From assembly GCF_004023665.1 (NCBI RefSeq), contig NZ_SAUF01000001.1:1164501-1228500 (forward strand): a stretch of DNA of 64,000 nucleotides, written 5' to 3'. The notes beneath the pieces are model-generated. The model worked only from the letters and a program-made list of their open reading frames with translations, had not been told where the DNA came from and made no database searches. The DNA is from Afifella aestuarii (lineage in GTDB: Bacteria; Pseudomonadota; Alphaproteobacteria; Rhizobiales; Afifellaceae). Both the position numbers and the translations under genes were made by a program. Position 1 is the stretch's first letter; every line of letters begins with the position of its first letter. Positions 16,383 through 24,435 of this stretch are shown in pieces.

Positions 16383-17201
16383 GTGGATGCAGTCGATCGA
16401 TATAGATTTGGGCCGCCGGATGACACGCCAATCCTGCCTTGGTTTGGTGGCGCATACACGCATGGCTTTGTCGCCCTCCATCCATTTTTCACTGTAGATG
16501 GGCTGGACCCGACGATCTGCGAATACGGTACGCTCATCCTCTCGCGGGCAGCTCTGCCTAACGGGCTCGGTCTGTTGGAGTGGGGCGACGACGAGGAGGC
16601 CAAACGACGTGTCGGCAAGGACGTCGATCCCGAAGAGGTCGATCGCGCGGCAAAGCGGAATGGGCTTCAGATCGGCTGGCAAACGATCTGCCGGCAGGCT
16701 GGTTTTGCCGACCACTGCGAACTGGATCAGGCCCTTCGTACGAGCATCGACGGTCTCAGAGATGATCTCGCGGACGCAGCCAAGTCCGACCGGCTGGCGT
16801 CTTACTGCTCTCTGCATCGCATATTTCCGCCGAACGAAGGGCGTTTCGAGCCGCTGATGCAAGCCAGCCTCGCCAGCCTATTCAGACGAACCGGTCACGA
16901 CCGGGTGATCGTGGGAGATGAGTTCGGTGAGGACGAGCGCCTGGTTGACGCTGGTCTGTTGGAACAAGGTGATTTGTGGGATGCCATGGCCGAACTTCCA
17001 CAATATGGCGTGAAGCGCCTTATCGCTCCCGATCGATCGCTTCTCGCATGGGTCCACTGGGATAGCTTTTACACTCTGATCCTAGGGAAAGCCGAGACGT
17101 TCCAAGAGCTCGAAATCGCCGGGCTATTTGAGGGATTTTGGTGTTCCGACGAAACGGAGACTTACTGGCTGACACAGCCCTGCATCCCGCTTGCGGAATA
17201 G
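16383..17201 (+). CDS. Soluble protein of unknown function
   Basis: A 272-residue acidic protein translated from GTG 16383, with GAGG 5 bases upstream. It has no signal or membrane segment, and many aromatic residues (WFGGAYTHGFVALHPFF, LAWVHWDSFYTLILG, FEGFWCSDETETYWL). The layout resembles cytosolic proteins of immunity-gene neighbourhoods, but I cannot assign a family. It sits between the SUKH gene and the secreted CoxII-like gene. Confidence 0.6.
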   Translation: MDAVDRYRFGPPDDTPILPWFGGAYTHGFVALHPFFTVDGLDPTICEYGTLILSRAALPNGLGLLEWGDDEEAKRRVGKDVDPEEVDRAAKRNGLQIGWQTICRQAGFADHCELDQALRTSIDGLRDDLADAAKSDRLASYCSLHRIFPPNEGRFEPLMQASLASLFRRTGHDRVIVGDEFGEDERLVDAGLLEQGDLWDAMAELPQYGVKRLIAPDRSLLAWVHWDSFYTLILGKAETFQELEIAGLFEGFWCSDETETYWLTQPCIPLAE

Positions 17202-17406
17202 ATCGCAAGCCAATCGGCCTTTTCAGATCGGCTGGATAATAGCGGCCCGGCGGGGACCCGAACGGCGTCACGTCTGCGATGGTGCCGCGTCGTCGTGTCT
17301 GCGGGCGATCGGTGGTGGATGGTTGGAGATCGTGGGCCCGATTGGCCGCGGACGCGTTATCGTGGGAGCTCGAAACGAGGTGGTGGCTCTCGATGGAGTA
17401 TGACGA

Positions 17407-17976
17407 ATGATCGCCAATCGCAGGCTTTTTTCTGTCCTCGCCCTGATGATGCTTGCGGAGCCCGTCTGTTCGTCGTTTGCCCAGGAGACGATGACGCCGC
17501 AGGAGCTCTGCGCCGGACTGCCCGCCTTGGCGCAGGAAAACTGCAATGCTGCCGGCGAGCTTCTTTCGGCCCCGCCGACCGAGGAGCATCTCACCGTATT
17601 CTTGAGGGCCAGCGACGGCGCTCTTTCCGTCGAATACCGTTTCTCTGGCGAAGGCGCTTCTGACGATCATTCGGTCGAATGCTCTGCGGAAAACGTGATC
17701 ACTCTTCCGGCGGGCGAAGTTGTGCGTCTGCTCTTTACGTCATCGGACGCCATCTACAGCTTTGACGTGCCAGGTTATGCGGGGCCGGTCGACCTTGTTC
17801 CGGGTCGCGTGAACGAACTCCTCGTCAAATCTCCTTCGCAGCCGGGTGAGATCGATGGGACCCTTCAGACGGATCCGGAGGATACAAAGAGAGCCGTGCG
17901 CTTGCGCTTCGTCGCGGACAAACAAGCGTTCAATCCGCAAGACGGAAAACGAGTGGCAACTGTTTGCCCTCGATGA
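17407..17976 (+). CDS. Secreted CoxII-like cupredoxin protein lacking copper ligands
   Basis: The 189-residue protein has a signal peptide (residues 1-25, cleavage after SFA). Residues about 95-150 resemble the cytochrome oxidase subunit II periplasmic domain: ITLPAGEVVRLLFTSSDAIY then SFDVPGYAGPVDLVPGRVNE. In true CoxII this reads DVIHSFWVP with a CuA His and is followed by a Cys-rich GQCSELCG; here the His is Tyr and the cysteine motif is absent, so CuA cannot form. A stand-alone structural or binding role is likely. GGAG lies upstream of the ATG. Its 3' end overlaps the GNAT fragment. Confidence 0.65.
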   Translation: MIANRRLFSVLALMMLAEPVCSSFAQETMTPQELCAGLPALAQENCNAAGELLSAPPTEEHLTVFLRASDGALSVEYRFSGEGASDDHSVECSAENVITLPAGEVVRLLFTSSDAIYSFDVPGYAGPVDLVPGRVNELLVKSPSQPGEIDGTLQTDPEDTKRAVRLRFVADKQAFNPQDGKRVATVCPR

Positions 17977-18271
17977 AGGCCGACCCGTCGGATTTGTCTC
18001 GGTTTGGGAGCCAGGCAATTTCATCCACCACCTGCATGTCGACCCGCGAGAGACAGGGCGGGGCATCGGTCGGGCGCTGCTGTCCGCGTTGCCGGGCTGG
18101 GAGGTGGCTCGCTACCGGCTCAAATGCGTGTCTGCGAACGCCGAGGCGCTCGCTTTCTATCGTGCGCGCGGCTTCATCGAAGTTGGTGAGGGCAGCTCCG
18201 ATGGGCAGGGTTACCTCATCCTGGAATCATCTGTGTCGTTCGCCATTCTCTCGGCGGTCGCTGGCAAGTAG
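17938..18271 (+). pseudogene. Truncated GNAT acetyltransferase with foreign C-terminal tail
   Basis: In frame the DNA encodes NEWQLFALDEGRPVGFVSVW, the acetyl-CoA loop HVDPRETGRGIGRALLSALP and ANAEALAFYRARGFIEVGEG, i.e. the central and C-terminal part of a GNAT domain; the first 40-50 residues are missing. After LILES the reading frame continues into FAILSAVAGK and stop, which is the tail of the small membrane protein at 10755-11042 (LAILTAVAGK). So both ends are recombination joints. A frame exists from 17846, but its first 30 codons are arginine-rich shadow sequence. Confidence 0.72.
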
Positions 18272-18372
18272 GGCGTGGCGGTGGCTATTCTGCAGGGGCG
18301 ACGGTGAGGATGGAGCGGCCGCTTTGCAATCGCTCGGCCAGATCCTGGCTCTTGGCCTGGCTGTCCGAGCCG
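18235..18372. repeat. Direct repeat C, copy 2
   Basis: Continuous partner of the interrupted copy at 11014-11270: tail of the small membrane protein gene, then the 3' end of the SecD-like gene on the opposite strand. Confidence 0.82.
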
Positions 18373-18656
18373 CCGATCGGGAGAGGGCCGCCGTAGATCG
18401 GTGAGCGGATCATCGGCGTGACGAGCACCTTGCCGTCGACCATGACGGCGATCTTTTGTTGCTGATGCGCCTGCGTGAACCGGGCGAAGGCTTTCGCGCT
18501 GTCATCGTCGAGACGGATGACGACCTCCCATTGCCGGCTCGCCTCGTTGAACACGGTCTGGGCCTCTGCCAGCGACAGCGCGAGCGTGTCCGCCAGGGCG
18601 TGCGTCGGGAGAAGGCCGGCCAGGAGGGCGGCGGCGAAGATGTGTCGTATCCGCAT
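18285..18656 (-). CDS. Secreted SecD P1-head-like protein
   Basis: The 123-residue protein starts at ATG 18656 (MRIRHIFAAALLAGLLPTHA), giving a signal peptide cut after ALA at residue 23; the longer frame would bury this signal. The mature part resembles the head of the P1 domain of SecD: VVIRLDDDSAKAFARFTQAH, KIAVMVDGKVLVTPMIRSPI and GPLPIGG. It has no membrane domain, so it is not a translocase; similar stand-alone periplasmic proteins exist with unknown roles. Its 3' end is duplicated at 11163-11282. Confidence 0.7.
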   Translation of the reverse strand: MRIRHIFAAALLAGLLPTHALADTLALSLAEAQTVFNEASRQWEVVIRLDDDSAKAFARFTQAHQQQKIAVMVDGKVLVTPMIRSPIYGGPLPIGGSDSQAKSQDLAERLQSGRSILTVAPAE

Positions 18657-18752
18657 GGGTTTTCCGGGTTCGATCGTCAGACATGAGACTGCGCAAGCGG
18701 GCGGCGCATATATGGCGGCCATCGGAGGCGCCGGCACGATCAATGCGTCCGC

Positions 18753-19421
18753 CTAGTCTCCGAGGATGATTCCGGCCCGCCTCAGCCATGCTTCGGGGTT
18801 GGCGGATTGCGAGGTTCCGCCGGCTGCGCAGACCAGGGGACGTACCTCTCGATTGGGAGGCCATTCGACCTTCGCCTTGTCGAGCGCCGCGAAGTCGCAA
18901 AAGACCGGGCTCGTTTCTACGAACTGGGTGGGAAAGTCTTCGATGGCGCCCGTCACGCAGGAAAGCCTTTCCTCTCCATGCCCGGGGCAAAGCAGCCAGA
19001 CGAAGCTCATCAGCACGACGTCGCCGCGATAGCGAAAGGAGCCGTCGGGATCGACAATTCGATCGCCCAGTTCCGGCTCCATGGATCTTGAGACGTAGAA
19101 GCTGAAGAGAGCGGATCGTTGCGCTTCGGCGATCTCAAGGGTGCTGCTGGTGACGATGTTGAGGATGGCGCGGACCGTGGAGCTCGGGCAATTCGCATCC
19201 GGCACGGGCGAGCGGCCATTGCGCAGGCCGCTGAAATAGTCGAGCCACGGGCCGACCTCCTCGATGCGTTCCAGGACGAAAGTCTGCCGCTCGCAGAACG
19301 CCTTCGCCGCATCGAACGGCTTCGCCTCGGCGGCTTGTGCCTGGATTGCGAAGAGGGCCGCGGGTATCGCCACAAACAAAGCGGCTCCCCACGAAACAAA
19401 CGGCTGCTTTGGCTGGGGCAT
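18753..19421 (-). CDS. Secreted cysteine-containing protein, unknown
   Basis: The 222-residue protein has a signal peptide (WGAALFVAIPAALFAIQAQA, cleavage near residue 31) and AAGGAAA before the ATG. The mature part has five cysteines (AFCERQ, DANCPSS, LLCPGHG, LSCVTG, VFCDF and a late LVCAAG), consistent with periplasmic disulfides. No family recognised. Its product is divergent from the ASCH gene with a 159-base spacer. Confidence 0.7.
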   Translation of the reverse strand: MPQPKQPFVSWGAALFVAIPAALFAIQAQAAEAKPFDAAKAFCERQTFVLERIEEVGPWLDYFSGLRNGRSPVPDANCPSSTVRAILNIVTSSTLEIAEAQRSALFSFYVSRSMEPELGDRIVDPDGSFRYRGDVVLMSFVWLLCPGHGEERLSCVTGAIEDFPTQFVETSPVFCDFAALDKAKVEWPPNREVRPLVCAAGGTSQSANPEAWLRRAGIILGD

Positions 19422-19580
19422 GGTTTCCTTCCTGCTGTCCGAAGAGGGGGCGCCAGTGAGGGGTCTCGGTTTTCTGTCCTAAAACGTCAAGTTCGCGACT
19501 CGGTTATATGGCGAAGCGATACGCATGGGGTCGGATGTGCCGTATGCGGCAAAGCCTGTTGGGCAAGAGGGAATGCGCTG

Positions 19581-19994
19581 ATGTCTGAGGAGTTGGCGGC
19601 GCTGAAGCGGCGTTATCCGGGCGCGGAGACGTTCAAGTTCGGCGACAGCGCCGCGTTGTGCGACACCCTTCTTGCGCTGGTGCGGGCCGGCAGGAAGGTG
19701 GCGACCTGCGGCGCGCTGCGGGACTTTGAGGCTGGCGAGCCGATGCCCGCCATCGGGCGGCGGGACATCGCGCTCAACTGGGACGACACGCCGGCGCTCG
19801 TCATCGAGACCGTCGAATTGGTGGAATGCCGCTTCGACGAGGTGACGGAGGCGATGGCGCTCGCCGAGGGCGAGGACGACAGCCTGGAGGGATGGCGCGC
19901 GGGCCATCGCGGCTATTTTGAACGCAATGGCGGGTTTTCGCCGGAGCTGCCGATCCTCTGGGAGCGGTTCGTTCTCATTGAAGATCTGGGCTGA
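19581..19994 (+). CDS. ASCH domain protein
   Basis: The 137-residue protein is an ASCH-domain (PUA-like) protein: LNWDDTPALVIETVELVECR, then EGEDDSLEGWRAGHRGYFER and LPILWERFVLIED at the end are typical. The fold binds RNA or hydrolyses acylated cytidine derivatives (as in E. coli YqfB), and the exact role here is unknown. The ATG at 19581 has GAGGG upstream; the frame open from 19119 is antisense to the neighbouring gene. After its TGA the same frame stays open for 32 codons. Confidence 0.85.
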   Translation: MSEELAALKRRYPGAETFKFGDSAALCDTLLALVRAGRKVATCGALRDFEAGEPMPAIGRRDIALNWDDTPALVIETVELVECRFDEVTEAMALAEGEDDSLEGWRAGHRGYFERNGGFSPELPILWERFVLIEDLG

Positions 19995-20136
19995 AAGCGA
20001 GCCCGGGCGGTGCTGCGGGATCAGCCGGCGCTTCGGGCGCGGGCCGATCACCTTTTCGACGTGATCGCCGGCGCCATCCTGATGAAGGGGTGAGGCGCCG
20101 GCGGGTTTGTCTTCGGGGGGGCTCAGGCCCGCCTGT

Positions 20137-20168
20137 GGCCTGGCCTAAGCCCAGCCCAGGCCAGGTTT
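20137..20168 (+). terminator. Possible terminator after the ASCH gene
   Basis: GGCCTGG and CCAGGCC form a 7-bp stem with a 12-base loop, followed by AGG and four Ts. It lies between the convergent ASCH and dhaM genes, touching the dhaM stop. The T run is short. Confidence 0.4.
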
Positions 20169-22709
20169 TCAGTCCGTCTCGATCTCGTCCAGGAAGGCCG
20201 CGACGCGTTTGCGGACGGCTTCTGCACCGTCGAGCTTCAGCACTTCGGCTGCGAGATCTTCGCAGGCGGGCTTTGCGAGGCGGCGGACGGTGAGCTTGAA
20301 GGTGCCGATATCGACGGGCTTCATGCTGAACTCGTCGAGCCCGAGACCGAGCAGGACCGGGGCGGCGAGGCGGTTGCCGGCCATCGCCCCGCACATGCCG
20401 ATCCAGATGCCGGCCTCGTGGGCGGCTGCGATCGCGCGGGCGACCATGCGCAGGACCGCCGGCTGCAGCGGATCGGAGAGCTTCTGCACCTTCGGGTTCG
20501 CCCGGTCGGCCGCCATCATATATTGCGTGAGGTCGTTGGTGCCGATGCTGAAGAAATCGACTTCCGGGGCGAGGAGGTCGGCCATTTCGGCGGCGGCCGG
20601 CACCTCGATCATGATGCCGATTTCGAGCTTGTCGTCGAAGGGCTGGCCGGCCTCGCCGAGCCTGTCTTTGACAGCTTGCAGCCGATCTTTTGCGGCCCGC
20701 AGCTCCTCAAGGGTTGAAACCATCGGGAACATGATGCGCACGGGACCCTCGGTGCTCGCCCTGAGGATTGCCGCGAGCTGGGTGTCGAAGAGCGCCGTCT
20801 CGTCCAGACTGTAGCGCAGGCCACGCCAGCCGAGATTGGGGTTTTCCTCCGCCGGGCGGTCCATATAGGCGACCGGCTTGTCGCCGCCGATATCCATGGT
20901 GCGCACGGTGAGGGGTTTGCCCTTCAGACCGGCGATGATGCGCTTGTAGATCTCCGTCTGCTCGTCCTCGTCCGGCGCCGCATCGCGGTCCATGAAGAGG
21001 AATTCGGTGCGCATCAGGCCGATTTCTTCCGCGCCGCTGTCGGCGACGGCGGCGAGCTCTTCGAGCGCGGCCATGTTGGCGGCGGCACGCACGAGGTGGC
21101 GGTCTTTGGTTTCGGCCGCGAGGTCTTTGGCCGCTTCCGCTTCGGCGCGAAGAGCTTCGAAGGCGGCGCGGTCGCGCTCCATCCTGGCGATATCATCCGG
21201 ATCGGGCGCAAGATCGAGACGGGCCTTGCCGCCGTCGAGCAGGACTTTCTGTCCGTCTTTCACGCCGTTCAGCCCCTCGCCGAGGGAGAAGACGACGGGG
21301 ATCGACAGATTGCTCGCCAAAATGCCGGCATGAGAGGTTTCGCCGCCGACCGCCGAACAGATGCCGAGAACCGACGTGTCGGCGAGGCGAAGGACGTCGG
21401 AGGGGCGCAGTTCGTGAAACGCCAGAATGGCTGGCTCGTCGGGGAGGGCGGATGCCGCCTCGTCTCCAATGAGAAAGCGCAGGACGCGCTGGCCGACATC
21501 GACGATATCGGCGGCCCGGCCCTGCAGGAGCTTGTCTTCGAGCCCGGAATAGGTGTCGGCGAGCTCCGACATCGTCTCCTGCCAGATTGCGGCCGCGCCG
21601 AGCTTTTCGGAGCGGATGCGCTCGCGCACGCCGCCGGTGATTTCCGGGTCGTGGAGATAGGTGATGTGGGCGGAAAAGATCTGGCGATCATAGTCGCTCA
21701 GGCCTTCGCCCATCGCCTGCATGGCGGCCCCGATCTCCGCTTCCGCATCTTGCAGCGCCTTGTCGAAACGCGCGATTTCGGCGTCGGGATCATCGATTTT
21801 GGCCGCCTCGATCTTCGGCATTTCCTGGCGGACATGATGGAGCGGGCCGAGGGCGAAGCCGGGCGCGATGGTGATGCCGGTCAAAGTGTCGGTTGCCTCC
21901 GGTGCCTCCGACGTGCCGGGAGAAGAGGCGGCCTGAGCCTTGGACGGGGCCGGCTTTGAAGGTGCGGGTGCCTCCGCCGGTATCGCGTCGTCTTCGCCGA
22001 AATTGTCCTCGACGAGGCGGCGCATGGCGGAAAAGACCGCGTCTGCCTCGTCCGGCGCAGCGGTGAGGCGGATGCGGTCATTGCCGGTGACGGCCGAGAG
22101 CATGATGCCATTGATGCTCTTGGCGTTGACCGGCTTCTTGCCCTTGGTGAGGTTTTCCAGACGGATGTCGCCGTCAAAGCCGTTCATCGTCTGAACGAGC
22201 AGCGAGGCCGGGCGGGCATGGAGGCCATGCCGGTTGCGGATGACGAATTCCTCGGCCTTGGCGTCGCTGTCGTCTTTTGGCGCAGCGGCGCCGGTGTCTT
22301 CTGAGTCCTCCTCGGGGGCGGCGACCGCGCCGGCCTCCTGGGCCTCGCGCATGACGTCGGCGAGCTTGCCGCCGGAGGCGATCTGCACGGCTGCGGCGAG
22401 GACGCCTTCCACCAGCGGCGCGTCGCAGAACTTCACCTTTTCCTGTTCTTCGGGCTCCAGGAGGTCGATCGCCATGTCGGCGCTGAGCTTTGCCGAGCCG
22501 AGATCGGCAAAGATCAGGACGCCTTCATCCGACATGACCTCGTGGATCGCCTCCAGGACACGGATGCCATCCGTGCCCAGAGGGTTTTCCGGATCATCGA
22601 CGCCGCCGGCCGCGGCGATCGGGATCTCGACCTGGGTCATTCCATCGGCGAGTTCCTTCACGCCCTCGGCAAGCCTGGCGCTGTGCGAGACGACGACGAT
22701 GCCGATCAT
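20169..22709 (-). CDS. dhaM: DhaM: EIIA(DhaM)-HPr-enzyme I phosphoprotein of dihydroxyacetone kinase
   Basis: The 846-residue fusion has an EIIA-like DhaM domain (1-130, phospho-His H9 in VVVSHSARLAEG), an acidic linker, an HPr domain (about 153-245, H164 in NRHGLHARPAS), another proline/alanine linker, and a full enzyme I (about 280-846) with active His in GGETSHAGILASN and the PEP site IGTNDLTQYMMAADR. It passes phosphate from PEP to ADP held in DhaL. Its start overlaps the dhaL stop by 4 bases (ATGA). A complete EI here means the kinase need not borrow general PTS proteins. Confidence 0.95.
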   Translation of the reverse strand: MIGIVVVSHSARLAEGVKELADGMTQVEIPIAAAGGVDDPENPLGTDGIRVLEAIHEVMSDEGVLIFADLGSAKLSADMAIDLLEPEEQEKVKFCDAPLVEGVLAAAVQIASGGKLADVMREAQEAGAVAAPEEDSEDTGAAAPKDDSDAKAEEFVIRNRHGLHARPASLLVQTMNGFDGDIRLENLTKGKKPVNAKSINGIMLSAVTGNDRIRLTAAPDEADAVFSAMRRLVEDNFGEDDAIPAEAPAPSKPAPSKAQAASSPGTSEAPEATDTLTGITIAPGFALGPLHHVRQEMPKIEAAKIDDPDAEIARFDKALQDAEAEIGAAMQAMGEGLSDYDRQIFSAHITYLHDPEITGGVRERIRSEKLGAAAIWQETMSELADTYSGLEDKLLQGRAADIVDVGQRVLRFLIGDEAASALPDEPAILAFHELRPSDVLRLADTSVLGICSAVGGETSHAGILASNLSIPVVFSLGEGLNGVKDGQKVLLDGGKARLDLAPDPDDIARMERDRAAFEALRAEAEAAKDLAAETKDRHLVRAAANMAALEELAAVADSGAEEIGLMRTEFLFMDRDAAPDEDEQTEIYKRIIAGLKGKPLTVRTMDIGGDKPVAYMDRPAEENPNLGWRGLRYSLDETALFDTQLAAILRASTEGPVRIMFPMVSTLEELRAAKDRLQAVKDRLGEAGQPFDDKLEIGIMIEVPAAAEMADLLAPEVDFFSIGTNDLTQYMMAADRANPKVQKLSDPLQPAVLRMVARAIAAAHEAGIWIGMCGAMAGNRLAAPVLLGLGLDEFSMKPVDIGTFKLTVRRLAKPACEDLAAEVLKLDGAEAVRKRVAAFLDEIETD

Positions 22710-23365
22710 TGCGACGTCTCGGCGACCGCATCGGCGAGCGCACGGATGATCAGGTAGCTCGAGGTCGCCCCCGGATCCTGATGGTCGATGCTGCGTTCGC
22801 CAAGATAGCTCGCGCGGCCGCGCTGGGCCTGCATCGGGATCGTCGCCTTCATGCCTTCTTCGGCGGCGTCGGCGGCGGCTTTGAGCGCTTCGGCGGCGCT
22901 CTTGCCCTCGGCGACCGCGGCCTTCAGCGCTTCGGCGGCCGGGATCTGCGCATCGAGCATGGTCTTCATGCCGGGTTCGGCGCGGCCGCGTTTTTTCACC
23001 CCGGCGATGCCGTCTTCGAACATCGTCACGAGATCGGCCGGCTCAAGTTCGGCCTTGCCCGCAAAGGGTTTGCCGGCGTCGAGGAAGAAGGTGCCGTAGA
23101 GCGGCCCGGAGGCGCCGCCGACCTTGGAGATCAGCGTCATGGCGACGGCCTTTAGGACGGCGCCGACATCTTCCTTGTCGGAGAGCGTCGCAACGACGGC
23201 CTTGAAGCCGCGGTCCATGTTGTTGCCGTGATCGGCATCGCCGATCGGGGAATCGAGCTCGGTGAGGTAGGCGCGCTTTTCGGCGAGCACCTCGGCGCTC
23301 TTCTGGAGCCAGAGGCGGATGGCGGCGGCCGAAACGGCCGCCTCGCTGTTCGTGGTCTCGCTCAT
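22706..23365 (-). CDS. dhaL: DhaL: ADP-binding subunit of PTS-dependent dihydroxyacetone kinase
   Basis: A 219-residue helical-barrel subunit. The metal/nucleotide-binding acidic motif is LDSPIGDADHGNNMDRG (about 38-52) and the phosphate-loop region is KVGGASGPLYGTFFLDAG; the C-terminus has DPGATSSYLI. The bound ADP is phosphorylated by DhaM, and the ATP hands phosphate to dihydroxyacetone on DhaK. The ATG at 23365 lies 2 bases after the dhaK stop. The longer frame to 23656 only overlaps dhaK. Confidence 0.95.
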   Translation of the reverse strand: MSETTNSEAAVSAAAIRLWLQKSAEVLAEKRAYLTELDSPIGDADHGNNMDRGFKAVVATLSDKEDVGAVLKAVAMTLISKVGGASGPLYGTFFLDAGKPFAGKAELEPADLVTMFEDGIAGVKKRGRAEPGMKTMLDAQIPAAEALKAAVAEGKSAAEALKAAADAAEEGMKATIPMQAQRGRASYLGERSIDHQDPGATSSYLIIRALADAVAETSQ

Positions 23366-23367
23366 GG

Positions 23368-24435
23368 TCACACACCCCAACGCAGAGCCGGTGTGTTCAC
23401 CGGCGCATCGTAAAGACGCAGGATCTCCTCGTCGGCCTTTACCAGCGTGATGGAGACGCCCGCCATTTCGAGAGAGGTGATGTAATGGCCGATGAGCTTG
23501 CGGACGATCTTCACGCCGTGCTTTTCGGCGACTTCGGCGAGCTTGGCATAGACCGTGTAGAGCTCCGAGATCGGCGTCGCGCCCATGCTGTTGACGATGG
23601 CGATCACCTCGTCGCCGGACTGGAAGGTGATGTCCTTCACTTCGACATCGACCCAATCGCCCTTCTCAGAATCCCATTCGGTGAGCTCGCGGGTGTAGGC
23701 GCCGTCTTCCAGAATCCGGGTGGCGAGGATTTCGGTGATCTCGTCGGCGCTCTTCACCGGCATGCGCTCGGTTCCGGGCTCGCCGTGAATGCCGATGCCG
23801 ATTTCCATCTCGTTGTCGGCGAGTTCGAAGCTCGGTGTGCCGTTCTGCGGCGTGGTGCAGGGGGTGAGCGCCATGCCCATGCTCTTGCCGTGGATGTTGA
23901 CCTTCTTGCAGAGGGCGGCGAGCTGGTCGAGGTCGTAGCCTTCCTGGGAGGCGGCGCCGCAGACCTTTTCAGCGATGACGGTGGTGCCGAGGCCGCGGCG
24001 GCCGGCGGTGTAGAGCGAATCCTTCAAAGCGACATCGTCGTCGATGACGACGTTGCGGACTTCGATGCCCTCGTCGCGCAGGAGGTCGGCGGCCATGCGG
24101 AAGTTCAGCACGTCGCCGGTGTAGTTCTTGATGATCTGCAGGATGCCCTTGCCGCCGTTCACGGCCTTGCCGGCTTCATACATCTGATCGGGGGTCGGCG
24201 AGGTGAAGGTCTGGCCGGGGCAGGCCGCATCGAGCATGCCCATGCCGACATAACCGCCGTGAAGCGGCTCGTGACCGGCGCCGCCGCCGGAGACGACGGC
24301 CACCCGGTTCTGGACGCCGCCGGCGACGGCGACGTAATTCGGGTCGAAATGGACCTCGATCTCAGGATGCGCGAGGCCGAACCCCTTGAGCTGTTCCAGC
24401 GTCACGTCTTCGGCGTTGTTGATCAACTTCTTCAC
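23368..24435 (-). CDS. dhaK: DhaK: dihydroxyacetone-binding subunit
   Basis: A 355-residue protein with the GGGAGHEP loop (50-57), D108 in NYTGDVLNF and H217 in IGIGIHGEPG, the His that binds dihydroxyacetone covalently as a hemiaminal. Start is GTG at 24435 with AAGGAAGA upstream. It is first in dhaKLM, which turns dihydroxyacetone into dihydroxyacetone phosphate using PEP. No DhaR or DhaS regulator gene is adjacent. Confidence 0.95.
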   Translation of the reverse strand: MKKLINNAEDVTLEQLKGFGLAHPEIEVHFDPNYVAVAGGVQNRVAVVSGGGAGHEPLHGGYVGMGMLDAACPGQTFTSPTPDQMYEAGKAVNGGKGILQIIKNYTGDVLNFRMAADLLRDEGIEVRNVVIDDDVALKDSLYTAGRRGLGTTVIAEKVCGAASQEGYDLDQLAALCKKVNIHGKSMGMALTPCTTPQNGTPSFELADNEMEIGIGIHGEPGTERMPVKSADEITEILATRILEDGAYTRELTEWDSEKGDWVDVEVKDITFQSGDEVIAIVNSMGATPISELYTVYAKLAEVAEKHGVKIVRKLIGHYITSLEMAGVSITLVKADEEILRLYDAPVNTPALRWGV

